Source: Azophilus sp965200465 (GTDB taxonomy: Bacteria; Pseudomonadota; Gammaproteobacteria; Pseudomonadales; Azotimanducaceae). From it: a DNA stretch of 64,000 bases. Each line of letters opens with the position of its first letter. Position 1 is the first letter of the stretch. A program made the translations under genes and the position numbers. The stretch spans positions 1,302,001 through 1,366,000 of the forward strand of contig OZ241358.1 of NCBI GenBank assembly GCA_965200465.1, given 5' to 3'. Of this stretch, positions 8,872 to 17,349 are shown piece by piece. Below the pieces are notes generated by a model. It searched no databases and had not been told where the DNA came from. It saw nothing but the letters and a program-made list of their open reading frames with translations.

Positions 8872-10032
8872 ATGTTCAAGAGAAACCTTGTTCTGCCGAA
8901 GCCGGGGCAGGAGACCTTCTTCCTTTGGGGGCCGCGCCAAACCGGCAAGAGCACCCTCTTGAAGCAGCGCTATCAAGAGGCCCGCTGGCTTGACTTGCTG
9001 AAAACGGATGTGTTCCGGCATTACGCCGTGAACCCGGAGCGGCTGCGCCAGGAGATCGAGGCGGAGAGGCCGTCGCCCGGCCGGCAAGTCGTCATTGACG
9101 AGGTGCAGAAAGTTCCCGCCCTGCTTGACGAAGTGCATTGGCTGATGGAGAACCGCGGTCTGCATTTCGCTTTGTGCGGGTCCAGCGCCCGAAAAGTGCG
9201 GCGTGGCGGCGCCAATCTGCTGGGCGGACGGGCGTTGCGCTACGAGATGCATGGTTTAACGGCCGGCGAATTGGGCGGCGCATTTGACCTAACGCGGGTG
9301 CTCAACCACGGCTATCTGCCCCGCATGCACCAGTCCACCCGCCCCGCCCGTCTTTTGGATTCCTACATTGCGGACTACCTCAAAGATGAGGTGGCGGCGG
9401 AAGGCTTGGTTAGAAGCCTGCCCGCCTTTGCTGGCTTTCTGGAGGCCGCTGCGCTCTGCGACGGGGAACTGATCAACTTCTCCAACATCGCCAACGACTG
9501 CGCCGTGTCCAGCCAAACGGCCAAGGCGTACTTCGGCATCTTGGAGGACAGCTTACTGGGCCGTTGGCTTCCCGCCTACCGGAAGCGGCGCAAGCGGCGG
9601 CTCATCCAGGCGCCGAAGTTCTATTTCGCCGATGTTGGCGTCGTCAACCGGCTAGCCCGCAGGGGGAACTTGGCCCCGGGTTCCGAGCTGTACGGCAAGG
9701 CGTTCGAGAATTGGGTGTTCCACGAGCTTTCCACCTGCCGGGCCTATCGGGAATGGGATCTCGAGCTGTCCTATTGGCGGCTGGCGGGAGGCACGGAGGT
9801 GGATTTCGTGCTTGGCGACATGCGACTTGTGGTGGAGGCCAAGGCCAGCGCCCGAATCACGTCCAACCACCTGAAAGGGCTGAGGAGCTTGGCGGAGGAG
9901 CATCCACTGGTTGGCCAGCGCATTGTGGTGTGCCTGGAACCCCGGCCAAGGCGCACCGACGACGGCATAGACATTCTCCCAGCGCGGGCTTTCGTCGAAC
10001 GCCTTTGGCGCGGGGAGCTTGACCATGATTGA
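8872..10032 (+). CDS. AAA_14/DUF4143 ATPase
   Basis: A 386-residue protein of the ATP-binding family with an N-terminal AAA_14 domain and C-terminal DUF4143. The Walker A loop is GPRQTGKS (residues 20-27), Walker B is VVIDEVQKVP, and LALCGSSA-type sensor sequence follows. The DUF4143 end contains a nuclease-like strand pattern (GGTEVDFVLGD then LVVEAKAS). Such genes are common, often multicopy, and their role is unknown. ATG at 8872 is used; a TTG lies at 8863. Its end overlaps the MscS gene by 8 bp. Confidence 0.85.
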   Translation: MFKRNLVLPKPGQETFFLWGPRQTGKSTLLKQRYQEARWLDLLKTDVFRHYAVNPERLRQEIEAERPSPGRQVVIDEVQKVPALLDEVHWLMENRGLHFALCGSSARKVRRGGANLLGGRALRYEMHGLTAGELGGAFDLTRVLNHGYLPRMHQSTRPARLLDSYIADYLKDEVAAEGLVRSLPAFAGFLEAAALCDGELINFSNIANDCAVSSQTAKAYFGILEDSLLGRWLPAYRKRRKRRLIQAPKFYFADVGVVNRLARRGNLAPGSELYGKAFENWVFHELSTCRAYREWDLELSYWRLAGGTEVDFVLGDMRLVVEAKASARITSNHLKGLRSLAEEHPLVGQRIVVCLEPRPRRTDDGIDILPARAFVERLWRGELDHD

Positions 10033-11149
10033 CGACGCCTTAAGCCTGATCAGCGAGCACACCTTGGCGGCGGAGGTGTTCTGCGTGGTGTTCGCCACCG
10101 CCTTGGTGCGCTACTTGGCCGCCCGCGCCCTCAACCATTTGGCGCGTCAGTCGGAGAAGACCCGCAACCGCTACGACGACGCCCTGTTCGCCGCCGTCCG
10201 CAGGCCCTTGGGCTGGCTGGTTTGGGTGTTGGGCGTCACCTGGGCGGCGCAGATCATCGGCGATGAGACCGGCGCCGCAATCTTCGCCTACGCGGAGCGG
10301 GTGCGGGACGTGGGCCTTATCTGGATGCTGGCTTGGTTCGCCGTTCGCTTCATTGGCGAGGTGGAGGAGCAGGTCATCAACAGCGAGCCCGGCGGCAAGG
10401 CCGCAGCCGGCGCCGCTGCTGGGCAGCGGCTGCAGGACAGCGCCACCGCGAAGCGCCAGCAGGACGTGATGACCGCCAAGGCCATCGCCAAGATATTGAG
10501 GGTTTCGGTGCTGGTCACCGGCGTACTGCTGGCCATGCAGGCGCTGGGCTTCACCATCTCCGGGGTGCTCGCCTTCGGCGGCATTGGCGGCATCGCGGTG
10601 GGCTTCGCCGCTAGGGAGTTGCTGGCCAACTTCTTCGGCGCCCTGATGATCTTCATGGACCGCCCGTTCGCCGTTGGCGATTGGGTGCGCTCGCCGGACA
10701 AGGAGATTGAAGGCACGGTGGAGGAGATCGGCTGGCGGATGACGCGCATCCGCACCTTTGACCAGCGGCCCCTGTACGTGCCCAACTCCACCTTCGCCAC
10801 CTTGACGGTGGAGAATCCTTCGCGGATGCTCAACCGGCGCATTCATGAGACCATCGGCCTGCGCTATGATGACATTGAAGCCATGCCCGCCGTTGTCAGC
10901 GAAGTGGAGGCCATGCTCAAAAGCCATCCGGACATCGACTGCAACGCCACCCTGATGGTCAACTTCGTCACCTTCGGCCCCTCGTCCTTGGATTTCTTCA
11001 TCTACGCCTTCACGCGCACGACGGTTTGGGAGGAGTACCACAGGGTCAAGCAGGACGTGCTGCTGAAGGTGGCGGAGATCATCAACCGCCGCGGCGCCGA
11101 AATCGCCTTCCCCACCCAAACCCTGCACTTGGCGGCGACAGCCTCATGA
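10025..11149 (+). CDS. MscS-family mechanosensitive channel
   Basis: A 374-residue small-conductance mechanosensitive channel. There are four hydrophobic segments; the pore helix lies around residues 180-205 (GVLAFGGIGGIAVGFAARELLANFF, glycine/alanine-rich as in MscS), followed by the beta domain (RPFAVGDWV) and the C-terminal alpha/beta domain. It should release solutes on hypo-osmotic shock. ATG at 10025 has GGGGAG 8 nt upstream and lies within the end of the DUF4143 gene. Its stop overlaps the hpt start (ATGA). Confidence 0.9.
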   Translation: MIDDALSLISEHTLAAEVFCVVFATALVRYLAARALNHLARQSEKTRNRYDDALFAAVRRPLGWLVWVLGVTWAAQIIGDETGAAIFAYAERVRDVGLIWMLAWFAVRFIGEVEEQVINSEPGGKAAAGAAAGQRLQDSATAKRQQDVMTAKAIAKILRVSVLVTGVLLAMQALGFTISGVLAFGGIGGIAVGFAARELLANFFGALMIFMDRPFAVGDWVRSPDKEIEGTVEEIGWRMTRIRTFDQRPLYVPNSTFATLTVENPSRMLNRRIHETIGLRYDDIEAMPAVVSEVEAMLKSHPDIDCNATLMVNFVTFGPSSLDFFIYAFTRTTVWEEYHRVKQDVLLKVAEIINRRGAEIAFPTQTLHLAATAS

Positions 11150-11712
11150 ACAAACCGCCCCCGGACGTGCTGGAGGCTTGGGAAAGGGCGGAGGTGATCG
11201 TTGATGCCGGGGCCTTGACCCGGGCGGTGGACCAGACCGCAGTGCGCATCACCTTGGCGCTGCAGGACGCCAACCCCTTGGTGCTTTGCGTGATGCACGG
11301 CGGGTTGATCTACTGCGGGCGCTTGCTGGAGCGCCTGCACTTTCCCTTGGAGCTGGGCTATGTGCATGTGGCCCGCTACCGGGACGGCACCGCCGGAGGC
11401 GCCTTGGATTGGATTGCCTCCCCCACCCAAAGCGTCGCCGGGCGCGAAGTGCTGATCGTCGATGACGTGCTGGACCGGGGCGAAACCCTGGAGGCGGTGT
11501 GCGAATGGATGGCCGCCGCCGGGGCGGCCAAGGTGTGGTCCACCGTGCTGGTCAGGAAGGACGTGCCCAGCAACCGGGTGGTGGAGGTGGATTTCGCGGC
11601 TGTGCAGTGCCCGGACCGCTATCTGGTGGGCTGCGGCATGGACTATCGCGGCTACTTGCGCAACTTGGCGGACCTTAGGGCGGTGCCGGCGGACTTGGAG
11701 GACGGCTCTTGA
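11146..11712 (+). CDS. hpt: Hypoxanthine-guanine phosphoribosyltransferase
   Basis: A 188-residue purine-salvage enzyme converting hypoxanthine or guanine plus PRPP to IMP or GMP. The PRPP-binding motif VLIVDDVLDRGETL is at about residues 102-115, and the N-terminal VMHGGLIYCGRL loop is typical. The ATG overlaps the MscS stop by 4 bp. The next gene (15 bp away) makes hypoxanthine from methylthioinosine, so the pair closes a salvage route. Confidence 0.92.
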   Translation: MNKPPPDVLEAWERAEVIVDAGALTRAVDQTAVRITLALQDANPLVLCVMHGGLIYCGRLLERLHFPLELGYVHVARYRDGTAGGALDWIASPTQSVAGREVLIVDDVLDRGETLEAVCEWMAAAGAAKVWSTVLVRKDVPSNRVVEVDFAAVQCPDRYLVGCGMDYRGYLRNLADLRAVPADLEDGS

Positions 11713-11727
11713 CGGGAGCGGCTTGTT

Positions 11728-12471
11728 GTGGGGCGGGGCGTTAGCACCGGGCTGCTCGTCGGTTCGGGAGGGCCTTCGCTGCCGCCGCAGTTCGCACGGC
11801 GGCGAATGCCGCGGGAAACGCCCTATGGGGAAGCGGCGGACGGCTTTTTTCGTGGCGTCCTGAATGGCGCGGAGCTCACTGTCCTGCATCGCCACGGCGA
11901 GCCGCGCCAACATGCGCCGCATGCCATCAACTACCGCGCCAACCTGTGGCTGCTGCGCTCGTTGGGCGTGGAGCGGCTGGTGGCCACCTACGCGGTTGGC
12001 GCCATAGAGGCCGGGCTGCAGTTGGGGGATTTGGCGGCCCCGGAGCAGCTCATCGACTACAGCTGGGGCAGGGCGCAAACCTTTGACGAAACCGGCGCCA
12101 CCCATGTCGATTGCACCCAGCCGTTCGATGCCGAACTGGCCAATGCGCTGGCCGCCGCCGCCCGACGCGCCGGCGTTCCGCTGGCCCGAGGCGGCGTTTA
12201 TGGCTGCACCCAAGGGCCGCGGCTTGAGACCGCTGCGGAAATAGACCGCTTGGAGCGCGACGGCTGCACCCTGGTCGGCATGACCGCCATGCCCGAAGCC
12301 GGCTTGGCGCGGGAGCTGGGGTTGCCCATCGCGCCCCTGTGCATCGTCGTCAACCCAGCGGCCGGGCGGGGCAAGGAAGCGGACCGAATCGACTTGTCGG
12401 CGATGCAGCAAGCGGCGCACGGCGGCTTTGCCAAGGTGTTGGCGGTGCTCGGCGAACTGTTGGGCGGCTGA
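11728..12471 (+). CDS. S-methyl-5'-thioinosine phosphorylase (PNP/MTAP family)
   Basis: A 247-residue member of the PNP/MTAP phosphorylase family. Phosphate-site residues are seen in the N-terminal GSGG loop and LHRHGEPRQHAPHAINYRAN region; GCTQGPRLETAAEIDR and GMTAMPEAGLARELGLP are family signatures. Together with the adjacent hpt this fits the thioinosine phosphorylase of pseudomonads, which phosphorolyses methylthioinosine to hypoxanthine; a methylthioadenosine phosphorylase cannot be excluded. The start is GTG at 11728, 15 bp after hpt, so both are likely one operon with mscS. Confidence 0.85.
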   Translation: MGRGVSTGLLVGSGGPSLPPQFARRRMPRETPYGEAADGFFRGVLNGAELTVLHRHGEPRQHAPHAINYRANLWLLRSLGVERLVATYAVGAIEAGLQLGDLAAPEQLIDYSWGRAQTFDETGATHVDCTQPFDAELANALAAAARRAGVPLARGGVYGCTQGPRLETAAEIDRLERDGCTLVGMTAMPEAGLARELGLPIAPLCIVVNPAAGRGKEADRIDLSAMQQAAHGGFAKVLAVLGELLGG

Positions 12472-12514
12472 CCAGCCAATGGACCAATGCGCCGCCGACC
12501 AGCGCACTCCACAT

Positions 12515-12605
12515 GGGCTGTGCGGGATCACTTGCCTTCCGGGCTTTTTCCCGTCAGGCGGCCCTGTCCGGAGGAATGGCTTGTTCCGCGGGTGTTCGCA
12601 TCCCC
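12515..12605 (+). repeat. Dispersed repeat R2, copy A
   Basis: Begins with CTGTGCGGGATCACTTGCC and continues to a CCCGTCAGGCGG block and a GGCTTGTTCCGCG block. The same order of blocks is found inverted at 28285-28392. Shorter relatives are at 32611-32634 and 36628-36660. It fills the gap between the thioinosine phosphorylase and the convergent secreted protein. No clear terminator was seen here. Confidence 0.6.
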
Positions 12606-12631
12606 AGGGAGCGGTGCGGCCCGGGAGCGGG

Positions 12632-13024
12632 TCACTCCGCCAGCACGTCGACGCGCGGGGCCAGGCAGTAGCCGCCGTGCCGGCGCCCGTCGTCCACCCA
12701 CAGCACCGCCCGGCGCCCGGACGCGAACGCCAACTGCGCCGCGTCGTAAAGACGCCGCGCCGCCGCCTTGGAGACGTGCTCCCCGGAGCAGCCGAACGTC
12801 ACCCAGCGCCCCGGACAGTCCAGGCCCGTCGCCTCCGCAACGGACTCCCCCAGCTGCGCCATGCAGCCCCCGTAGAGCCCGTCCTCCGCCGCCAGCGTGC
12901 GCACCACCGCCGCCGACATGCGCATCTCCGCCGCCTGCGCCCCGGGCGCCAAGCCCCCCAGCGCCGCGCACAGCAGGCCCGCCGCGCGCAGCTTGGCGCC
13001 GACCGTCGTTTTGTCTCCGCTCAT
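12632..13024 (-). CDS. Small secreted cysteine-containing protein, unknown function
   Basis: A 130-residue protein with a long signal peptide (charged start, then AAGLLCAALGGLAPGAQA-A) and a mature part with four cysteines (GGCMAQ, GLDCPGR, FGCSGEH, GGYCLAP), probably exported to the periplasm or beyond. GAAGGAG is well placed upstream of the ATG. It lies 70 bp downstream of the surface-protein gene in the same direction and shares its GC-rich, TTG-poor codon use, so the two were probably acquired together. No family recognised. Confidence 0.65.
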   Translation of the reverse strand: MSGDKTTVGAKLRAAGLLCAALGGLAPGAQAAEMRMSAAVVRTLAAEDGLYGGCMAQLGESVAEATGLDCPGRWVTFGCSGEHVSKAAARRLYDAAQLAFASGRRAVLWVDDGRRHGGYCLAPRVDVLAE

Positions 13025-13094
13025 CGTTCGTCTCCTTCGTTCGTTGCTTGATTCAGGGCCTTGGAACGCAGTTGCAGGCCGCCCGCCTTGAAGC

Positions 13095-16000
13095 TCACTG
13101 GGGTTCGGCGCCCGGCGGGAGTTCGCCGGAGGCGTCCGCGGCCGGCGGGCTCGCGCCCGTCAGCCAGAGCAGCCGCCAGCCGCGCGAGAACGGGCGCGAC
13201 TCCGGCAGAACCTCCACTTGGAGGGACGCCTCCGCGGACAGCCCGTCCGCGTCCGTGGCCGTGATGGTCACCGTCACCAAGCCCTCCCGGCCCTCGCCGT
13301 TCGGCAGCACCCTCAGAACGCCCCCGGCCACGCTGACCGACGCCAGGGACGCATCGCTCGACTCCGCCGCCCAGGCCAGTTCCTCCCCGCCGTCCGCCTC
13401 GAAGAACTCCGCAAGGTCGATCCCCACCGCACCGCCGAGGGACTCGGCCTCCAGGCCCGGAACCGCCCGCACCAGGCGCGGCGGGCGCTTGAACAGCAGC
13501 AGGCCCGGACCCGCCGCCGTCCGAACCCCCTGAAAGCATGGGCGTCGGCCGTCCTGCACGTCCCCGCACAGGCCCGCCGGAACCTCGGGGGCGCCGGCCG
13601 GCGACAGCCGCGCCGCCCCGCCCGCCGTCAGCGCAACCGCGATGGGGGCGCTGGAAGTCTCCCCGGCCCCGATGCGGGCCGTTTCCGTCGAAAGCTCCGC
13701 GCTCCCCCGCACGGCCAGGCCGGCGGACAGGGCGAACGGGGCGCCCTCCCGCACCCGCGCCGCCACCGTGGCCGGGCCGGGCGCCCAGGGCTCCGCGTCC
13801 GTGCGGGCCAACTCCATCGTCAGCGTGAACGGCGCGCCGGGGTTGTCAAGAAGGTTCAACTCGTCCAGCCCGGAAAGCCCCTTGAAGAAGCCGGCCGGCA
13901 GCGACTCGACGCGGTTGCCGGACAAGTCCAGCCGCGACAGCGAAGGGGCGCCGGACAGCAGTTCGGACGGCAGGCCGGACAGCCGGTTCCCGGACAGGTC
14001 CAGCGACGACAGGCGGCTTGAATCGTCGAACAGCCCCGCCGGAAGCGCCGCCAGGCGGTTGCCGTCCAGGCGCAGGCGCTCCAGCGACCCCAGGCCCGCG
14101 AACAGGCCCTCCGGCAGCGCCGCCAGCCGGTTCCGGTGCAGGTGCAGAACCCGCAGCCCGGACAGGCCCAGAAGGTCCCGCTCACGCAGCGCAGCGATCC
14201 CCCGCCCGCGCAGGTCCAAATAGCCCCGCCCGGCCAGGTCCCGAACCGAAGGCGCCCAGCACTCCCGCGCACCCCGCAGCGCGTCCCGAACCTCGGCGCT
14301 GCGGTCGCACACGCCCTCCTGCACCACCGCCCGCATTGAGACGACTCCCGAAGCCCAGTCCGCACCCGCCGCCGGCGGCGCCAGCTCCACCCGCAGGAAC
14401 TCCCGCGCCGGCTCGATCTCCCCGTCGTCGGACACCGCAACCTCAATGAGCGCCTCCGTCTCCCCGGCCGCAACCGCGCCCGACCCCGACAGCGCCGCCA
14501 AGTCCCCGGCGTCCGCGTCCGCCGTCAAGGGATCCCCGTCCGCAACCGCCCGCCAGGCGAACGCCGCGGACGCCTCGGAGGTCCGGCTCAAGCGAAGCCG
14601 CAGCCGCAGCATCCCGCCCTCCGGCGCCGACGCCTCCGCCTCCGCGAACGACAGAACGCGCCCCACCGACGCCGAGAAGCTGGTCCGGGCGCTCAAGCCC
14701 CCCTCGTCCTCGGCCGTCACCGTCACCGTCGCCAGCCCCGGCGCCAGGCCCTCCACCAGAACCACGCCCCCCACCGCCCGCGCCGAGGCCGCGGACGGGT
14801 TCGAGGACTCCGCGGAATGGCGCAGGCGCCCCGGCGCCTCGTCCCCGAACACCCCGACCAGCGAAACACGCGCCAACTCCCCCGGGTCGATGTCCAGATC
14901 GTCGATCCCGCGCCGGACGTAGGGCGCAAGGTTGACCGGCGTGACCGGCGGCCCGGGGGACGGCACTGCGAACTGCGTGGAGGGGTCGAGCCCGCCGTAC
15001 TTCAGCGACGGGTACTGGTCCGAGGCGCCGAAGTCCCAGGCGTCGTCGTCCGCGTCGATGCGGCCGTCGCCGTCCGTGTCGTGGTCGTCCCAGTACGCGT
15101 AGATGTCCGTTCCCCCGCTGCCGTACGCGGTCGGCGTCTGCAGGCCGTTGGTGGTCTGGGTCGTGCCCCGGGCGCTGGAACTCTGCCCTGTCGTCTGGCT
15201 GTCCCAGTAGGACGCCGGCGCACTGACGTAGTTATAGGCGCGCCCTATCAGACCACCCTGAATAGCGGACCCGGTCGCGGACACCGCTCCGCGGGCGTAG
15301 GAGTTCGTGAAGACCGAAAAGCGGGTCGACGCCTCCCCGACCAGCCCGCCGACCTCCCCCGTGCCGCTGAGGGCATGCACATGCACCGCCCCGGCCGCGT
15401 AGCTGGCAACGATTTCCGCTTGCGTAGACCCCACCAGGCCGCCGACTGCAGGCGAAAGGTTCGACCTGCCCGAAACGGCCGCCGTCGCGTAGCAGGCGCG
15501 GATGACGCCAAGGTTGTGGGCCCCCACGAGGCCGCCCACCAATGCGCCGCGGGCGCCGCCGCTGTAGGACGCCGACACCGCGCCGCCGCGGACGTAGACT
15601 GCCTCGACGGTTCCATCGGTGAATCCGGCCAAGGCGCCCACGCCCGCCCGGGGGCCGCTGGGGCCGCTTGTCGACGACACGGCGAAGTCGACCAGGCCCA
15701 GGTTCGACATGACGCTGCCCGATCCCAGTCCCCAGAACAGTCCCCGTTCGCCGCCGCCGCGGGTGGCCAGGTTGGCGATCGTGCGGTTGTTGCCGTGGAA
15801 GGTTGCGTTGTACTCGCCGCCGATGGGCGCCCAGTTGGGGTAGGCGTCGCTGGCGTCGACGGCGCCGTCGCCGTTGGTGTCGAAGTCCAGGTCCGCGGTC
15901 AGCTCGTAGCCCGTGCAGCCGTCCGACAGCTGGTCGCCGTCGCCGCCGTCCGGGCAGCCCATGCCCGTGGCGGCGCTCGGAAAAGCGGCGGCGTAGGCCG

Positions 16001-16223
16001 CGGCGTTGCCGGCGGCCACCGCGCCGTTGCCGTCCACGTCCCAGCGCATCGCGTTCAGCTTGGCCAGGCTGTCGATCTCGATGAGCTGGTCGTCGTCGGC
16101 GTCGTAGTCGGTGCCGGTGCGCTCGTCGTCGGCGACCGTCACGCGCACGGTGCGGTCCGCTACGGCGCTCGACGCGTAGCCGCCGCCGGTGGCGACGTTG
16201 GTCACCAGCGCCAGCTCGTCCAC
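13095..16223 (-). CDS. Leucine-rich-repeat / GLUG surface protein, 5' end missing
   Basis: A large exported protein of at least 1,042 residues, lacking its own signal peptide. In order: EF-hand-like calcium loops (DVDGNGAV, DTNGDGAVDASDA), GLUG-type repeats (GGLVGSTQAEIVASYAAGAV and relatives), another DTDGDGRIDADDD loop, Ig-like/cadherin-like strands, a block of about five leucine-rich repeats (LSSLDLSGNRLSGLP type) around residues 700-800, and a C-terminal Ig-like domain. The frame stays homologous upstream of the GTG at 16223 to about 16290 (SYTVVLESQPTGDVS), where it meets a transposase remnant. It is therefore a truncated adhesin-like gene. Codon use differs sharply from the flanking genes. 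Confidence 0.75.
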   Translation of the reverse strand: MDELALVTNVATGGGYASSAVADRTVRVTVADDERTGTDYDADDDQLIEIDSLAKLNAMRWDVDGNGAVAAGNAAAYAAAFPSAATGMGCPDGGDGDQLSDGCTGYELTADLDFDTNGDGAVDASDAYPNWAPIGGEYNATFHGNNRTIANLATRGGGERGLFWGLGSGSVMSNLGLVDFAVSSTSGPSGPRAGVGALAGFTDGTVEAVYVRGGAVSASYSGGARGALVGGLVGAHNLGVIRACYATAAVSGRSNLSPAVGGLVGSTQAEIVASYAAGAVHVHALSGTGEVGGLVGEASTRFSVFTNSYARGAVSATGSAIQGGLIGRAYNYVSAPASYWDSQTTGQSSSARGTTQTTNGLQTPTAYGSGGTDIYAYWDDHDTDGDGRIDADDDAWDFGASDQYPSLKYGGLDPSTQFAVPSPGPPVTPVNLAPYVRRGIDDLDIDPGELARVSLVGVFGDEAPGRLRHSAESSNPSAASARAVGGVVLVEGLAPGLATVTVTAEDEGGLSARTSFSASVGRVLSFAEAEASAPEGGMLRLRLRLSRTSEASAAFAWRAVADGDPLTADADAGDLAALSGSGAVAAGETEALIEVAVSDDGEIEPAREFLRVELAPPAAGADWASGVVSMRAVVQEGVCDRSAEVRDALRGARECWAPSVRDLAGRGYLDLRGRGIAALRERDLLGLSGLRVLHLHRNRLAALPEGLFAGLGSLERLRLDGNRLAALPAGLFDDSSRLSSLDLSGNRLSGLPSELLSGAPSLSRLDLSGNRVESLPAGFFKGLSGLDELNLLDNPGAPFTLTMELARTDAEPWAPGPATVAARVREGAPFALSAGLAVRGSAELSTETARIGAGETSSAPIAVALTAGGAARLSPAGAPEVPAGLCGDVQDGRRPCFQGVRTAAGPGLLLFKRPPRLVRAVPGLEAESLGGAVGIDLAEFFEADGGEELAWAAESSDASLASVSVAGGVLRVLPNGEGREGLVTVTITATDADGLSAEASLQVEVLPESRPFSRGWRLLWLTGASPPAADASGELPPGAEPQ

Positions 16224-16289
16224 GGCGTCCGAGACGTCGCCGGTGGGCTGGCTTTCCAGGACGACCGTGTAGGAGCCGGCGCCGCCGCC

Positions 16290-17031
16290 TCCGGCGAGTA
16301 GGCCGGCTCCAAGTGGATGCCGAGGCGGTCCATGGCCTGCTTGAACTGGGTCGGGTGGGCCTCGTCCACCTTGCCGCCCGCGGTCTTGGTGCGCCAGTAG
16401 TGGCTGCCCCGGTCGGTGCGCAGTTCGCAGAAAAGTCCTTTTGCGTCAATGGCTTCCCGCACGCCGCGCAAGCTGCTCTCGGTGCCCTCCTGCTCGCAGA
16501 AGAACGCGGAGCAGATTTCGTTCGTGGCGTCGTCCATGGTCACCACCAAGTCCCAGACCTTGCCGGGCGCCCATTCGTGGGTGCTGGCGTCCTGGTGCAG
16601 CACCATGCCGGGCATGGGCGCGGGTTCGCGGCGCTCGCGGTGCTTGCCCTTGGCGCTGCGCTTCGGCGCCGCGCCGGCCTCCTGCAGGTGCGAGCGCACC
16701 CAGTTGTAGGAGCGCTCGCCGCCGCGCTCCCGGTAGTGGTCATGATGGTGGCGGATGTTCCAGCCCTCGTAGTTGCCCCGGTAGTCGGCGATGAGGCGCA
16801 CCACCTCGTCCACCGGCGCGGCATTGTGCGCCTTGCGCCCCAAGCGCCGATCCACGACCGGCTCCATGCCCCCATCCTCATGGTCCGCCACCCATCGGCG
16901 AAAAGTGCGGTCGGACACGCCCAGCATGATGGCCGCCTCCTCCTGGGTGATCCGACCCTTCGTCCAGAATCCATAGGGGCATCCTCAAAACACTGCATCT
17001 TCCGATCCTCCTTGGCTTTGGCGTCCTGCAT
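16290..17031 (-). pseudogene. Insertion-sequence transposase, frameshifted and 3'-truncated
   Basis: A DDE transposase of the IS481/ISNCY type. The frame from ATG 17029-17031 (AGGGAG upstream) starts MQDAKAKEDRKMQCFEDA, then one base is lost or two gained in the CCCC run near 16976, after which the product continues as a HTH (IMLGVSDRTFRRWVADHEDGG) and catalytic core (LHQDASTHEW, VTMDDATNEICSAFF, RTDRGSHY). It stops matching at LGIHLEPAYSPEA near 16290, where the surface-protein frame takes over. The copy cannot be active. AACCGGACAA occurs twice at 17082-17115, probably the outer end. Confidence 0.8.
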
Positions 17032-17137
17032 CGGCTCCCTCCTCGAAAAAGGCAAAAGCCATAGCCTGATCGCCAAACGGGAACCGGACAATTAGCGTGA
17101 GCTCAAACCGGACAACAAGCATGTTCTCGACAAGCCC

Positions 17138-17165
17138 TTGCACTCGTCCTTTCCTGCGTTAGAAT
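17138..17165 (+). promoter_or_regulatory. Promoter of tRNA-Gly
   Basis: TTGCAC and TAGAAT are separated by 16 bp, and the tRNA begins 36 bp after the -10 element, the normal leader length for a stable RNA. It sits directly beyond the insertion-sequence end at about 17116, so the insertion stopped just short of this promoter. Confidence 0.6.
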
Positions 17166-17200
17166 GGTCCGCCATCGGACGCCTCTTGGGGCGCGATGCT

Positions 17201-17276
<76 letters not shown>

Positions 17277-17349
17277 CTTCTCCCTTGGTTGCCAAGCCGC
17301 CGGCGCCTAGGCGACGGTTCGCCTCCCGGTCTTGCCCGCTGGCGTTGAC

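Noticed and set aside
12487..13533. 348-residue Pro/Arg/Ser-rich plus-strand frame
   Set aside because: Runs across the antisense of two minus-strand genes and an intergenic repeat; a GC-rich shadow.
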